A stretch of 64,000 nucleotides of DNA from Thermoactinomyces sp. DSM 45891 (GCF_900119485.1 NZ_FPJZ01000008.1:1-64000); one strand, 5' to 3'; shown: positions 50,180 to 58,692, numbered from the stretch's first letter. The notes: a model not told the origin generated them from the letters alone. Program-made: numbers and translations.

Positions 50180-51526
50180 CTACATATGTAAGAGTGCGTC
50201 GTCGTGATCCTGTACTATATCGCTTTTATCGGATTTCCGAACGAGTAAACGAGTGATGCTACGAGAGTCCATCTCTTGTACGGTAAAGGTGAAATCTAGG
50301 AAATGAACCGAAACCCCGACTTTAGGTAGAGCTTGTAGTTGAGAGAAGACCCAACCACCAATAGTGTCATTGTTGTCATCTTCAATTCCAATGTGAAAGT
50401 GCTCGTTAACCTCTTCGATTAGCAGTCTAGCATCAATAGAAGTTCCGCTCGATTTTTCTTGGAAGAAAGGACGCTCATCGTCGAACTCATCTTGGATCTC
50501 CCCAACGATTTCTTCAATAATGTCTTCTAAGGTGACGATTCCAGAGGTGCCGCCATATTCATCGATTACAATGGCCATTTCTGTTCTATTTTTTTGGAGT
50601 GTCCGTAATATATCTTTAATTTCCATCGTTTCGGGTACCTGGACAGATGGGCGAGCAATCTCAATTAAATCGGGAGTTCCGCCCTCAATCAGGCATTCAT
50701 ATAGGTCCCTGATATGTACCACACCTAGAATTTCATCTTTATCTTTCCCGCATAATGGGAAACGTGTAAATTGACTTTTCTTAGCGACATCAATGTTTTC
50801 TTCTATAGAGTCCGTTGCATAAAGACATATCATATTGATTCGGGGAACCATCACTTCACGACCCACTCGGTCTGCAAACTCAAAGATGTTATCAAATAGA
50901 GAAAGCTCTGTTTGATCAATGATCCCGCTTTTATGGCTTTGTTCTACTAGCATTCGGATCTCTTCTTCTGTGTGAGCGGCTTGGTGCTCAGCATCTATGC
51001 CTACTCCTAGCCATTGCAAGAGTTTATTTGCTGAAGAGTTTAATAACCAGATGGGGGCACGGAAGAGCATAAAGAACCAGTGTAGGGGTCTTGATATGAC
51101 AAGTGTAACTCGCTCAGCTTGACGAATGGCTAGTGATTTTGGTGCCATTTCACCAATGACAATATGTAAAAATGTAATAATCGAAAAGCCTATGGCAAAC
51201 GAGATGATATGCACTACATTTTCGGGCAAATGAAGGTATTGAATGAGCGGTGTAATCAATTTTGCAACAAACGGTTCACCAACCCAACCAAGTCCAAGTG
51301 ATGCCAGAGTAATTCCAAGTTGTGTAGCGGATAGATATGCATCTAGATTAGCAATTAGTTTTTGTGCTGCTAGAGCGCGAAAATTACCTTCTTCAGTTAA
51401 TTGGGCGATCCGTGTGGAGCGCACCTTTACCAAGGCAAACTCTGAAGCTACGAAAAAACCATTTAGAAGCACAAGAAATACAACTAATCCAAAATTCCAA
51501 AACGTACTTACCAGATCGCTATCCAA
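50180..51526 (-). CDS. HlyC/CorC (CNNM)-type membrane protein
   Basis: 448 residues: a DUF21 membrane domain (about 1-195; 'NGFFVASEFALVKVRSTRIA', 'ASLGLGWVGEPFVAKLI'), two CBS domains ('REVMVPRINMICLYATDSIE', 'MAIVIDEYGGTSGIVTLEDI') and a C-terminal CorC_HlyC domain. Family members are linked to Mg2+ or Na+ handling. The TTG start has GGGGG upstream. Its neighbour mgtE on the same strand supports a Mg2+ link. Confidence 0.92.
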   Translation of the reverse strand: MDSDLVSTFWNFGLVVFLVLLNGFFVASEFALVKVRSTRIAQLTEEGNFRALAAQKLIANLDAYLSATQLGITLASLGLGWVGEPFVAKLITPLIQYLHLPENVVHIISFAIGFSIITFLHIVIGEMAPKSLAIRQAERVTLVISRPLHWFFMLFRAPIWLLNSSANKLLQWLGVGIDAEHQAAHTEEEIRMLVEQSHKSGIIDQTELSLFDNIFEFADRVGREVMVPRINMICLYATDSIEENIDVAKKSQFTRFPLCGKDKDEILGVVHIRDLYECLIEGGTPDLIEIARPSVQVPETMEIKDILRTLQKNRTEMAIVIDEYGGTSGIVTLEDIIEEIVGEIQDEFDDERPFFQEKSSGTSIDARLLIEEVNEHFHIGIEDDNNDTIGGWVFSQLQALPKVGVSVHFLDFTFTVQEMDSRSITRLLVRKSDKSDIVQDHDDALLHM

Positions 51527-51635
51527 CGATTGAGACCCCCTATGTGTAGAAAATGTTACCTATTTTGAACAACATTATACCTTAGGAACTGCCTTGTTAT
51601 AAAGGAATATTAGTCCTCTGAAAATTGTATGACAG

Positions 51636-52985
51636 TCAGCTGCTGATTAGTTGGACAAATAAGGTGGCTAAACCAAAATAAATCATCAATGAGACGACAT
51701 CGTTAATCGTGGTAATGAGTGGCCCGGATGCAACAGTAGGATCGATCTTAAAGACTTGTAGGACCATCGGGATCACCGTGCCTACAATCGTCCCGATAAT
51801 GAGTGTGAAAAATAAGCAAACTGCTACTAAAATTCCTAATCGTCCATCGTAAGAAAGACTAATAAATCCTAAAATAAACAAGCTACAAAAAAATCCTATG
51901 AGCATGGCAATGGTACTTTCTTGGCGTAGTAGTTTTCCGTAATTCTCTCTCGTTAATTCTCCATTTGAGATCAGTCGAATCACGGTTGCTAAGGATTGCG
52001 TTGCGGCATTTCCAGTCATCCCAGCGATCATAGGCATAAAGATTAATAAAATCGGTAGTTTTTGAGTGGTTTCTTGAAACAGATTAATGAGATTAGCCGT
52101 GATTAACCCTATGAGAAGTAGTAAGATCAGCCAAGGAATCCGCTTACGGACCGCTTGTAGTGGAGAGACAAATAGTCCTTGGTCACCTCCGCCCCCGGAG
52201 AAGTTAGCAAAGTCTTCTTGAGCCTCCTCAATTAATACATCCATTACATCATCCACTGTAACAATCCCACGTAGTGTGTGATGGTGATCCACCACAGGAA
52301 CAGCGAGCAGATCATATCTCGTAAAGACTTTCGCTACTTCTTCTTGGTCCAAGTCCACAGGTACCGAGATAATTCGCTCATACATGATGTCATGAATTTT
52401 AACTTCAGGCTTTGCGACTAATAACTCCCGTAGTGAGACGACCCCTAGCAGGTGCCCGCTCACATCGACTACATATAGATAATAGATGGTTTCAGCATTG
52501 GGGGCTTTTTGACGTAGTTGCTCGATTGCTTCGGAAGCGGTGATCTCACTCATAATATGAACGTACTCAGTCGTCATTAATCCGCCTGCTGTATCTTCAG
52601 GGTAGTGAAGGAGGTCTCGAACATTTTCTGCTTCCGGTTGATCTAGTTTGGTAAGAATGGATTCTGCTTCATTTTGACTAATCTCTCCAAGGAAGTCGGC
52701 TAGGTCATCTGAAGAGATTTCACGAAAAATCTTTGATTTTAGCGCATCGGGAATCAGACTCATAAATTTCCTTTTCTGCTCAAGATGTTCCATCTCTTCA
52801 AAAAGGTGAGCCGTCTTAGAGACAGATAGATAGGAGAGCAACTCTTTCTGCTGTTCTTCATCAATGAAAAAGAAAAATTGGCGTAGATCATAAGGTGGTA
52901 GCTCTTCTAATATCTCTCGAATAACATCTGGGTCATTCATTTCTAATTTAGACTGTAATTCAGCTAATTCTGTAAGAGAGATCAT
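51636..52985 (-). CDS. mgtE: Magnesium transporter MgtE
   Basis: 449 residues: the N domain (about 1-130; 'REILEELPPYDLRQFFFFID'), two CBS domains ('DTAGGLMTTEYVHIMSEITA', 'VVDHHHTLRGIVTVDDVMDV') and five membrane helices with the pore stretch 'MPMIAGMTGNAATQSLATVI'. A Mg2+-gated Mg2+ channel. AAAGGAGAG precedes the ATG. No Mg2+ riboswitch was recognised upstream. Confidence 0.95.
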   Translation of the reverse strand: MISLTELAELQSKLEMNDPDVIREILEELPPYDLRQFFFFIDEEQQKELLSYLSVSKTAHLFEEMEHLEQKRKFMSLIPDALKSKIFREISSDDLADFLGEISQNEAESILTKLDQPEAENVRDLLHYPEDTAGGLMTTEYVHIMSEITASEAIEQLRQKAPNAETIYYLYVVDVSGHLLGVVSLRELLVAKPEVKIHDIMYERIISVPVDLDQEEVAKVFTRYDLLAVPVVDHHHTLRGIVTVDDVMDVLIEEAQEDFANFSGGGGDQGLFVSPLQAVRKRIPWLILLLLIGLITANLINLFQETTQKLPILLIFMPMIAGMTGNAATQSLATVIRLISNGELTRENYGKLLRQESTIAMLIGFFCSLFILGFISLSYDGRLGILVAVCLFFTLIIGTIVGTVIPMVLQVFKIDPTVASGPLITTINDVVSLMIYFGLATLFVQLISS

Positions 52986-53069
52986 GTTTCTCTCCTTTCT
53001 GACTGAACAACTGTATGGGTGATGGCATACAATAGATCATCTAAGTTGGCGGAAGGGGAGGAAATGTGC

Positions 53070-53285
53070 ATGGAAATGGAAAAATCAACTATGAATGATA
53101 AAATCCATACCAACCTTGTCTCGATTCAATCATGGATGCAATTTCGAAGCCAATATTTCTACAATTGGCGTCCATCTCGATTTGTGTCACCTGTTAGTCT
53201 GCACCGAAATGAGGAACGTTATCATAGTTTGTGGGAATCACCTGAATCACCACAGTCTCCTTGGATTGAAGTGAAAGACGAGTAA
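53070..53285 (+). CDS. Hypothetical small protein
   Basis: 71 residues from ATG 53070, which follows AGGGGAGG by seven bases; ATG 53064 and GTG 53019 are less suitable. The centre is Trp/Tyr/Arg-rich ('WMQFRSQYFYNWRPSRFVSP') and the C-terminus acidic. No membrane segment. Not recognised. Confidence 0.6.
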   Translation: MEMEKSTMNDKIHTNLVSIQSWMQFRSQYFYNWRPSRFVSPVSLHRNEERYHSLWESPESPQSPWIEVKDE

Positions 53286-53363
53286 GGATGAACCCGAAGA
53301 ATGCTTCTTACCTAAGAGGCATACATAGTAGGGGAAGCAGTTTGCTTCCACCCTTCCTTGCTA

Positions 53364-53399
53364 TTTCCCTCCACTGGCACTCTTGGAGGGATTTTTTTC
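53364..53399 (+). terminator. Terminator upstream of ylbF
   Basis: TCCCTCCA/TGGAGGGA stem with seven T. Confidence 0.88.
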
Positions 53400-53462
53400 G
53401 TACATCTTCCAGAACACGGAAGGGAAAAGTTTGTTAAAATATATAGGGAGGGTGAGATCGGA

Positions 53463-53879
53463 ATGAAGACGATTGATATGACTGAATTACTATCAGATGC
53501 CTATGACTTGGCTGATGAGATCAATAAATCGCACGAAGTGCAATGTTACCTTAATAGTCAGGCGGAGTTACAAGAGGATGCTGAGGCTCAAAAATTAATA
53601 AGGGAGTTTCAGAAGCAGAAAGAGCTATACGAAGAAACAAAGAGATTTGGTATTTTTCATCCAAATTATCATGAAGCCAAGCAGAAGATAGAAGAAGTAC
53701 AGACGCAATTACGAAATAACTTAGTGATTCGCCAGTTCCTAGAAGCAGAAGAGAGATTGGATCAACTTTTATACCAAATCTCGTCTACAATTGCAAAATC
53801 TGTCTCACACCAAATTCATATTCCGATTCCAGAGTCAAGCACACCACGGGAACAGAGACGAGGAATGTGTCAATCATAA
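53463..53879 (+). CDS. ylbF: YlbF (RicF) regulatory protein
   Basis: 138 residues from ATG 53463 after GGGAGGGTGAG. All-helical YlbF/YmcA family: 'LSDAYDLADEINKSHEVQCY', 'AQKLIREFQKQKELYEETKR', 'NNLVIRQFLEAEERLDQLLY'. In B. subtilis YlbF, YmcA and YaaT form the Y-complex that directs RNase Y and promotes sporulation, biofilm and competence. ylbG follows nearby, as in Bacillus, though a minus-strand gene lies between. Confidence 0.92.
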   Translation: MKTIDMTELLSDAYDLADEINKSHEVQCYLNSQAELQEDAEAQKLIREFQKQKELYEETKRFGIFHPNYHEAKQKIEEVQTQLRNNLVIRQFLEAEERLDQLLYQISSTIAKSVSHQIHIPIPESSTPREQRRGMCQS

Positions 53880-53892
53880 GCATCACTTACTA

Positions 53893-54216
53893 CTAGGTGG
53901 ATCGTAAGCGGACACAATCCGGACACCCGTTGCCACAGCAAAAACTTTTTTCCATGGGTGCAACAAACTGGGCGCGATATACATAGGCATGTGTTGAGGT
54001 GCGAATAAAAAGGTATGTGAAGTTCCAGATGGTCCCGATGATCAGTTCTTGAGCTATGTCTTGCAACTCATTTTCAAATGTTTCCCTTGTCGGATAGTGC
54101 TCTTTATTTGCATATAGAAAGGCCACCCCTGCATAGGGGCGTACGGTTAGTGCTAAGTCAGAATGATTTTTTTGGTTTATTTGTTCTTGTAGTTTTTGGT
54201 ATAGTGGGTTTCTCAA
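53893..54216 (-). CDS. Hypothetical protein with C-terminal Cys cluster
   Basis: 107 residues from TTG 54216 after AAGGAGA. The C-terminal 'SFCCGNGCPDCVRL' holds four cysteines (CC-x3-C-x2-C) suited to metal or Fe-S binding. The middle 'DIAQELIIGTIWNFTYLFIR' is moderately hydrophobic. Not recognised. It is convergent with ylbF (14 bases) and divergent from ylbG. Confidence 0.68.
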   Translation of the reverse strand: MRNPLYQKLQEQINQKNHSDLALTVRPYAGVAFLYANKEHYPTRETFENELQDIAQELIIGTIWNFTYLFIRTSTHAYVYRAQFVAPMEKSFCCGNGCPDCVRLRST

Positions 54217-54345
54217 TTCAGTTCTCCTTCTTTCTATAGAGTTGAATGAAGTACCTTCACATGGTACGATAAAGGTAGTTCTCCCCGCGTTTCCTAACCA
54301 AATATGAAAGGAAAGCTACGAAATATATTGTAGTGGTACCTTGTT

Positions 54346-54600
54346 ATGAATATGGTCGAACGTTTAGGGCTCGTAGTGTGGGTGAAAGATCTAAAATCGG
54401 CTAAATCCCTTTCACGTATGGGGAACATTCATTATATCTCCAAACGATTTAAGTATGTGATTCTATATATTGATCGAAAATCAGCAGATCAATGGATAAA
54501 GCGAATTGAGCGCCTTCCGTATGTAGAAAGAGTGGAACGTTCTTATCGAAGTAGCATTTCACTGGATTTTGGAAAAAAAGTAGATCTTCCTACGACCTAA
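54346..54600 (+). CDS. ylbG: DUF2129 protein YlbG
   Basis: 84 residues closely following B. subtilis YlbG: 'GLVVWVKDLKSAKSLSRMGN', 'IHYISKRFKYVILYID' and 'ERLPYVERVERSYRSSISLD'. A small alpha/beta protein of unknown role, typically encoded next to ylbF. The ribosome binding site is weak, and ATG 54352 is an alternative start. Confidence 0.92.
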   Translation: MNMVERLGLVVWVKDLKSAKSLSRMGNIHYISKRFKYVILYIDRKSADQWIKRIERLPYVERVERSYRSSISLDFGKKVDLPTT

Positions 54601-54623
54601 CGAAATTTGTACAAACAATAATC

Positions 54624-54661
54624 AGATCTGTCGCTATCATTCTAGTGGCGGATCTTTTTTA
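54624..54661 (+). terminator. Terminator of ylbG
   Basis: AGATCTGTCGCTA...TAGTGGCGGATCT followed by six T. Confidence 0.85.
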
Positions 54662-54713
54662 GTTCCCGTACAATTAGAGAATAGAAAGCTTTATAAGAAA
54701 GGATGATCACGTT

Positions 54714-55175
54714 TTGAATAACTTTTTACAAGATATCAAGCAAAAAATAGGAAAAAGTGTCGAACAGGTTAGTAAATCTTCGCAGAGAATGCTTGAGGTG
54801 AATCGCCTAAACCAAAAATTGAATGGAAAGAAGCAGGAATTAGGTCAATTGATGAGTCAACTTGGACAGTATACCCTTCAGCAGTGGGAACAAACGCAAA
54901 CCGTCCAGATGAATTCAGAATTAGAAGCTCAGTTTCATAAAGCAACGGCATTAAAAGATGAAATTCAATCAATTGAAAAGATGATTCAACCGTTAAAAGA
55001 AGAGACAAATCAACCCAGAACGGATTATTTTCAAAGTATGTCCAAAGCACCACAAGCAGGTGAGAGGCCGATTGCGCCGATGTCGATGGCTGTTGTTTAT
55101 ATTTGTCCTTCTTGTGCCCACCAAATACCGAACCAATCCAACCAATGTTCTACTTGTGGTCAAAGATTTTATTAG
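54714..55175 (+). CDS. Coiled-coil protein with C-terminal zinc ribbon
   Basis: 153 residues from TTG 54714 after AAAGGATGAT. Residues 5-100 are helical/coiled ('NRLNQKLNGKKQELGQLMSQ', 'KDEIQSIEKMIQPLKEETNQ'); the C-terminus has a zinc ribbon 'YICPSCAHQIPNQSNQCSTC' plus GQRFY. Such layouts act in protein binding; no specific function is known. Confidence 0.75.
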   Translation: MNNFLQDIKQKIGKSVEQVSKSSQRMLEVNRLNQKLNGKKQELGQLMSQLGQYTLQQWEQTQTVQMNSELEAQFHKATALKDEIQSIEKMIQPLKEETNQPRTDYFQSMSKAPQAGERPIAPMSMAVVYICPSCAHQIPNQSNQCSTCGQRFY

Positions 55176-55323
55176 AAAAATAAATAATTGTAATAGTGTT
55201 AAATATTTCCTTTTTTTATGTAGTCATTTTTGCTACAATATGGAGGAAACTTGTAGAAAAAACGGAAATAAATATGAGATATGTCATCCTTCTAGTTGAA
55301 TATGGAGAAAGGGGTGCTTGACA

Positions 55324-56124
55324 TTGAACCATCGTTCTGTAGCAATAACGATTACCAGCGGAAAAGGTGGAGTAGGAAAGTCAACTACTGTTGCATCCGC
55401 TGGTTTAGGTTTGGCTCAGTTAGGCTATCGGGTTTGCTTGGTGGACACGGATATTGGTCTTCGTAAGTTAGATTTGATGCTAGGACTTGAAAACCGCATT
55501 GTGTATGATTTGGTAGATGTTGTAGAAGGGCAATGTAAGATCAGACAAGCTCTAGTGCGCCATAAGGAGTACCCAGATTTGGCATTGTTACCAGCGGCCC
55601 AAACCCGCTATAAAGAAGAAGTCGTTCCACAACAGATGGAGCAATTGATTCATGAGCTTCGAAAAGAATTTGATTATATTCTAATTGATTCACCAGCTGG
55701 AATTGAAGGTGGATTCCGTAATGCGATTGTTGCTGCTGATCGTGCCATTATTGTCGTAAATCCAGAAATCCCGTCTGTACGGGATTCAGATCGGGTTATT
55801 GGCCTTTTGGAATCAGCTAATATAGGAGAGATTGACCTTATTATTAATCGGGTCCAATCGGATATGGTAAAGGATGGTGATATGCTTAGTGTAGAACGAG
55901 TGCAAAACCATTTAGCCATCAACTTACTGGGAATCGTACCAGAAGACAAGCGGATTATCCGTTCGTCCAATACAGGGGAGCCAGTCATTTTAGACGAGAA
56001 ATCAATGGCTGGAAAAGCATATGCCAACATTGCTCGTCGTCTCTCTGGTCATGACGTTCCATTCCTAGAGTTAGAGTCGGATACATTGATCTCAAAAATC
56101 AAACGCTTGTTTCATATAGCATAG
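55324..56124 (+). CDS. minD: Septum-site determining ATPase MinD
   Basis: 266 residues, probably from TTG 55324 (nine bases after AAAGGGG; TTG 55318 is closer). Deviant Walker A 'ITSGKGGVGKSTTVASAGLG', 'VCLVDTDIGLRKLDLMLGLE', 'YILIDSPAGIEGGFRNAIVA' and a short amphipathic C-terminus ('LISKIKRLFHIA') that binds the membrane, as in MinD. It positions division by activating MinC, which is not in the window. An extended -10 (TGCTACAAT) lies upstream. A MinE-like gene follows by 16 bases. Confidence 0.94.
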   Translation: MNHRSVAITITSGKGGVGKSTTVASAGLGLAQLGYRVCLVDTDIGLRKLDLMLGLENRIVYDLVDVVEGQCKIRQALVRHKEYPDLALLPAAQTRYKEEVVPQQMEQLIHELRKEFDYILIDSPAGIEGGFRNAIVAADRAIIVVNPEIPSVRDSDRVIGLLESANIGEIDLIINRVQSDMVKDGDMLSVERVQNHLAINLLGIVPEDKRIIRSSNTGEPVILDEKSMAGKAYANIARRLSGHDVPFLELESDTLISKIKRLFHIA

Positions 56125-56140
56125 GGGGCGCGAGTGGAAT

Positions 56141-56398
56141 ATGACATTTTTAAATATGTTTGGTAGTAAAGAAGAGCCGACCGCTACCAAGGCAGATGAT
56201 CGTTTATCCTTAGTTTTAAGCTACCAGCGTTCTGATATAGATGAGAGAAAGCTAAAGTTCTTTCAAGCTAGATTGATTGAACTTTGCGACGAATTTGACT
56301 TTGATGTTGTGGGACAAGTTACGATAATTCCTCAATCCAAGGAACGAACGACGATTATTAACGCCAGTATTCCCGTTCGCAGAAAAGAAAATGGGTAA
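56141..56398 (+). CDS. minE: MinE-like cell division topological specificity protein
   Basis: 85 residues. 'ADDRLSLVLSYQRSD' matches the MinD-contact helix region of MinE (the RL-x-hydrophobic run followed by a Arg/Ser/Asp stretch); 'LKFFQARLIELCDEFDFDVV' and 'ERTTIINASIPV' fit the anti-MinCD helix and strands. The N-terminal 'MTFLNMFGSKEE' resembles the membrane-targeting leader. It follows minD at 16 bases. MinE drives MinD oscillation; its presence is atypical for Bacillales. The match is by pattern. Confidence 0.75.
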   Translation: MTFLNMFGSKEEPTATKADDRLSLVLSYQRSDIDERKLKFFQARLIELCDEFDFDVVGQVTIIPQSKERTTIINASIPVRRKENG

Positions 56399-56428
56399 AA
56401 AGCACGATCCATTCTGGTTCGTGCTTCT
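56396..56428 (-). terminator. Terminator of the second Myb/RsfA-like gene
   Basis: On the minus strand AAGCACGA...TCGTGCTT followed by five T; it may also stop the minDE transcript. Confidence 0.75.
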
Positions 56429-56435
56429 GTCCTCC

Positions 56436-57134
56436 TTATAGAAAATGCCGATGTTGTAAACGACTGGACAAAAAATCTGCCACGATGTTGGGGAAATTTT
56501 TGTCCTCTTCTAATGTCAATAAGGCGATTGAAACGCGAGTGCATCCATACTGTCTCATTAATCTAACTAATTGATCTTTTGTTGCGGGAGTAGATCGACC
56601 GTATCGATCTTCGAACGTTTTTAAAATTAGTGATTCTTCAAACGAAGGATGTGCTTTTTGGAGTGTGGCTCGATTCAATTGCCAGTCTTGTAGTTGTCGT
56701 CGTTTGCGGGGACGTTGCTCTGGAACGAACGAGAACTTTTCTGGATTTTTTCGGCGTAATGTATAGATTCTTTGATAAATAGCACCTTGAGTCCGAGATA
56801 GTTTTGACTCTAATTCCGTAATGGCAGTGGAAAGAGACTTTCCTTCTTTCAAAAAACGATTTACTGTAGCGATTACTAGATCTTCTTCTTCCTCTTCCCA
56901 ACTGTTTAAGCGAAATGTGGTAAGGTCCCCGTCGTTTTGGATAAATCGATGGGGATTTTCTGCACGTAGTTTTCGAACATGAGACATAATCCCAGCGTAT
57001 CCTCTATTTAAATCCAATGAGATTTGCTTTAATAAATCTCGATCCCGCTTACCTGCTGCAGATCCTTTATTTATAGCCTCTATGATATAGGTATTTTCTT
57101 CCTCTGTATACTTCCCTTTTTTTGGATCATACAT
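56436..57134 (-). CDS. Myb/SANT-like (RsfA-related) DNA-binding protein
   Basis: 232 residues from ATG 57134 after AAAGGAGT. Two similar N-terminal units of about 55 residues ('KGKYTEEENTYIIEAINKGS...IMSHVRKLRAENPHRF' and 'EEEEEDLVIATVNRFLKEGK...IYQRIYTLRRKNPEKF') each look like a Myb/SANT helix-turn-helix ending in an R-K/R-x-N-P-x-x-F motif. A basic linker 'EQRPRKRRQLQDW' and a helical C-terminus follow. Probably a sporulation or developmental regulator; the pair of units distinguishes it from the one at 8598. Confidence 0.7.
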   Translation of the reverse strand: MYDPKKGKYTEEENTYIIEAINKGSAAGKRDRDLLKQISLDLNRGYAGIMSHVRKLRAENPHRFIQNDGDLTTFRLNSWEEEEEDLVIATVNRFLKEGKSLSTAITELESKLSRTQGAIYQRIYTLRRKNPEKFSFVPEQRPRKRRQLQDWQLNRATLQKAHPSFEESLILKTFEDRYGRSTPATKDQLVRLMRQYGCTRVSIALLTLEEDKNFPNIVADFLSSRLQHRHFL

Positions 57135-57284
57135 TTTCCGAACTCCTTTCTCCATAAAATCTGGATACTTTATATTTATTAATATAACAGAAAAGACAGT
57201 CATTTTTCTACGTAGGTATAAAAAGGGAGATTAATGACGATACACATTAATAGGTTTTATTTTTGGAAAAAGGAGGAAATGAAG

Positions 57285-57707
57285 ATGAATTCTTTAACTA
57301 TAAAAGAAATTAGCTCCTTCCTATCGACACGAAAACATTTTCCAAAGAAGTCCCCCACAGAATCACCACCACATAAAAACTGGGATTCTTCTGCGCGTGC
57401 TGCTATTGTCATTTTATGGGGGCTTCTTGTTTATCCTCAATTAGATAAAGATCTTCAACAAAGAAGACAGAAAAAAATCGTTACGATTGCTGAATTACAA
57501 CGGCTATTTTTTGAATATCTTGGCAGTAAAGAACAATGTATGCAAATTTTATTATTGCTAAAGAATCATGATTACATACGAATGGATGAAGAACAAACAT
57601 CGATTTCTGCGGGCACAGAACTTTATAAAGCAGTAGACGCATTAAAGATGTATCGATTGTTTCGTGATTCGATCATCTCTCGTTCCTTTTATCAACAAAA
57701 TCAATGA
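57285..57707 (+). CDS. Hypothetical protein, possibly winged helix
   Basis: 140 residues from ATG 57285 (AAGGAGG eight bases ahead; ATG 57279 is too close). After a polar N-terminus the chain is helical ('ARAAIVILWGLLVYPQLDKD', 'IVTIAELQRLFFEYLGSKEQ', 'QILLLLKNHDYIRMDEEQTS'), resembling a winged-helix arrangement. Divergent from the Myb-like gene. Not recognised. Confidence 0.62.
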   Translation: MNSLTIKEISSFLSTRKHFPKKSPTESPPHKNWDSSARAAIVILWGLLVYPQLDKDLQQRRQKKIVTIAELQRLFFEYLGSKEQCMQILLLLKNHDYIRMDEEQTSISAGTELYKAVDALKMYRLFRDSIISRSFYQQNQ

Positions 57708-57742
57708 AACCAGCTTGATATTTCGCTAAGCTGGTTTTTTAT
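57706..57742. terminator. Terminator between convergent genes
   Basis: AAACCAGCTT...AAGCTGGTTT stem with T-run; overlaps the upstream stop codon. Confidence 0.87.
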
Positions 57743-57746
57743 GTAT

Positions 57747-57905
57747 TTATTCTTTATTCTCTGTATCAAGCAATAGATCAATTTCATGGCGAATTTTAAT
57801 TAAATCTTCTGTTGAGAGTTTAGAAAGATCACGGATCATGATTTCTAGTTTCATGGATCGGAATTCTTCCAGAAAGGGTGGCATATAATGGTTCTTAACT
57901 GACAT
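57747..57905 (-). CDS. Small helical protein (52 aa)
   Basis: 52 residues: 'MSVKNHYMPPFLEEFRSMKL' then 'EIMIRDLSKLSTEDLIKIRH' and an acidic end. AAAGGAGT lies nine bases before the ATG. The C-terminal helix recalls Spo0E-type phosphatases but lacks their signature, so the family is not assigned. Confidence 0.6.
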   Translation of the reverse strand: MSVKNHYMPPFLEEFRSMKLEIMIRDLSKLSTEDLIKIRHEIDLLLDTENKE

Positions 57906-58127
57906 AGGAAAAACTCCTTTCGATTAAATAGTTATATTTAGCGTAGTTTCTATTTTATCAAAATCAAGAATGGATTGTGTGTGTGAATAAGAACGGTTGG
58001 TTAAGAGTTACTATTGTTATTCGCCCAAAAAAATGTACTTTGTGGTTTTGATTTCCGTAATTGGGGTATATAAGGTTTTAATCCCTTTTACTTGTCTCTA
58101 AAATAAAAGATAAGAGGTGCTGGAGAT

Positions 58128-58298
58128 ATGCAAGAAAAACTACATGCACTGGAAGAGCGGTTAAACCAATTGGAGCAAGAATACTTATTAGCAAAAGAGC
58201 GTCATGAGTTCTTGCAACAGTACGATTTGTACGAAGAGATGAAGCAGATTTGGAAAGAACGTCGTGACCTTAAAAAGCAAGCAAAGCTTTGCAGTTGA
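58128..58298 (+). CDS. Small coiled-coil protein (56 aa)
   Basis: 56 residues, almost entirely helical with heptads ('LHALEERLNQLEQEYLLAKE', 'YDLYEEMKQIWKERRDLKKQ'). GCTGGAG precedes ATG by four bases, and a strong terminator follows. Not recognised; a sporulation role is only suggested by the SASP gene next to it. The 222 bases upstream (57906-58127) hold no recognised gene. Confidence 0.65.
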   Translation: MQEKLHALEERLNQLEQEYLLAKERHEFLQQYDLYEEMKQIWKERRDLKKQAKLCS

Positions 58299-58309
58299 AG
58301 ATAAAATAG

Positions 58310-58350
58310 CAAAAAGCAGATGTCTCCCAAATGAGATATCTGCTTTTTTA
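58310..58350 (+). terminator. Terminator of the 56-aa protein gene
   Basis: AAAAAGCAGAT...ATCTGCTTTTTT. Confidence 0.88.
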
Positions 58351-58390
58351 TTTATTTGTTTACAAAATAAAAAGTACCAAAATTTCCTAC

Positions 58391-58419
58391 ACATGAAAAA
58401 CTTATTTCGACACAATATA
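58391..58419 (+). promoter_or_regulatory. Possible sigma-G promoter of the SASP gene
   Basis: ACATGA (58391-58396), 16-base spacer, CAATATA (58413-58419); similar to forespore promoters but not a strong match. Confidence 0.35.
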
Positions 58420-58449
58420 AGAGTACAAACAGCGAGGAGGTGAAACAAA

Positions 58450-58647
58450 ATGGCTCGTAACTCTAACTCATTGGTTGTAAACGGTGCAACTCAAGCTCTT
58501 GATCAAATGAAGTATGAGATCGCTTCTGAGTTTGGTGTACAACTTGGCGGTGAAACTACTTCACGTGCTAACGGTAGCGTAGGTGGAGAAATCACTAAGC
58601 GTCTTGTTGCTTTGGCTGAATCACAACTTGGCGGATTCCGTGGTTAA
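58450..58647 (+). CDS. Alpha/beta-type small acid-soluble spore protein
   Basis: 65 residues, the standard length for alpha/beta SASP. It carries the GPR protease site 'MKYEIASEFGVQLGG' and the second DNA-contact block 'RANGSVGGEITKRLVALAES'. These proteins coat spore DNA in an A-like form, giving UV and heat resistance, and are degraded on outgrowth. The ribosome binding site GAGGAGGTGA is strong. Forespore expression is expected. Confidence 0.97.
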   Translation: MARNSNSLVVNGATQALDQMKYEIASEFGVQLGGETTSRANGSVGGEITKRLVALAESQLGGFRG

Positions 58648-58662
58648 TTGAATACTTGGTTA

Positions 58663-58692
58663 GAAAGGCAGTGGTGATCCCACTGCCTTTCG
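58663..58692 (+). terminator. Terminator of the SASP gene
   Basis: GAAAGGCAGTGG, short loop, CCACTGCCTTTC. Confidence 0.8.

Noticed and set aside
51543..53030. Search for a Mg2+ (M-box or ykoK) riboswitch ahead of mgtE
   Set aside because: The upstream stretch is short and no conserved M-box segments are visible; none is claimed.
57747..57905. Assignment of the 52-residue protein as Spo0E-type phosphatase
   Set aside because: It has a similar length and C-terminal helix but lacks the family's conserved signature, so it is left unassigned.
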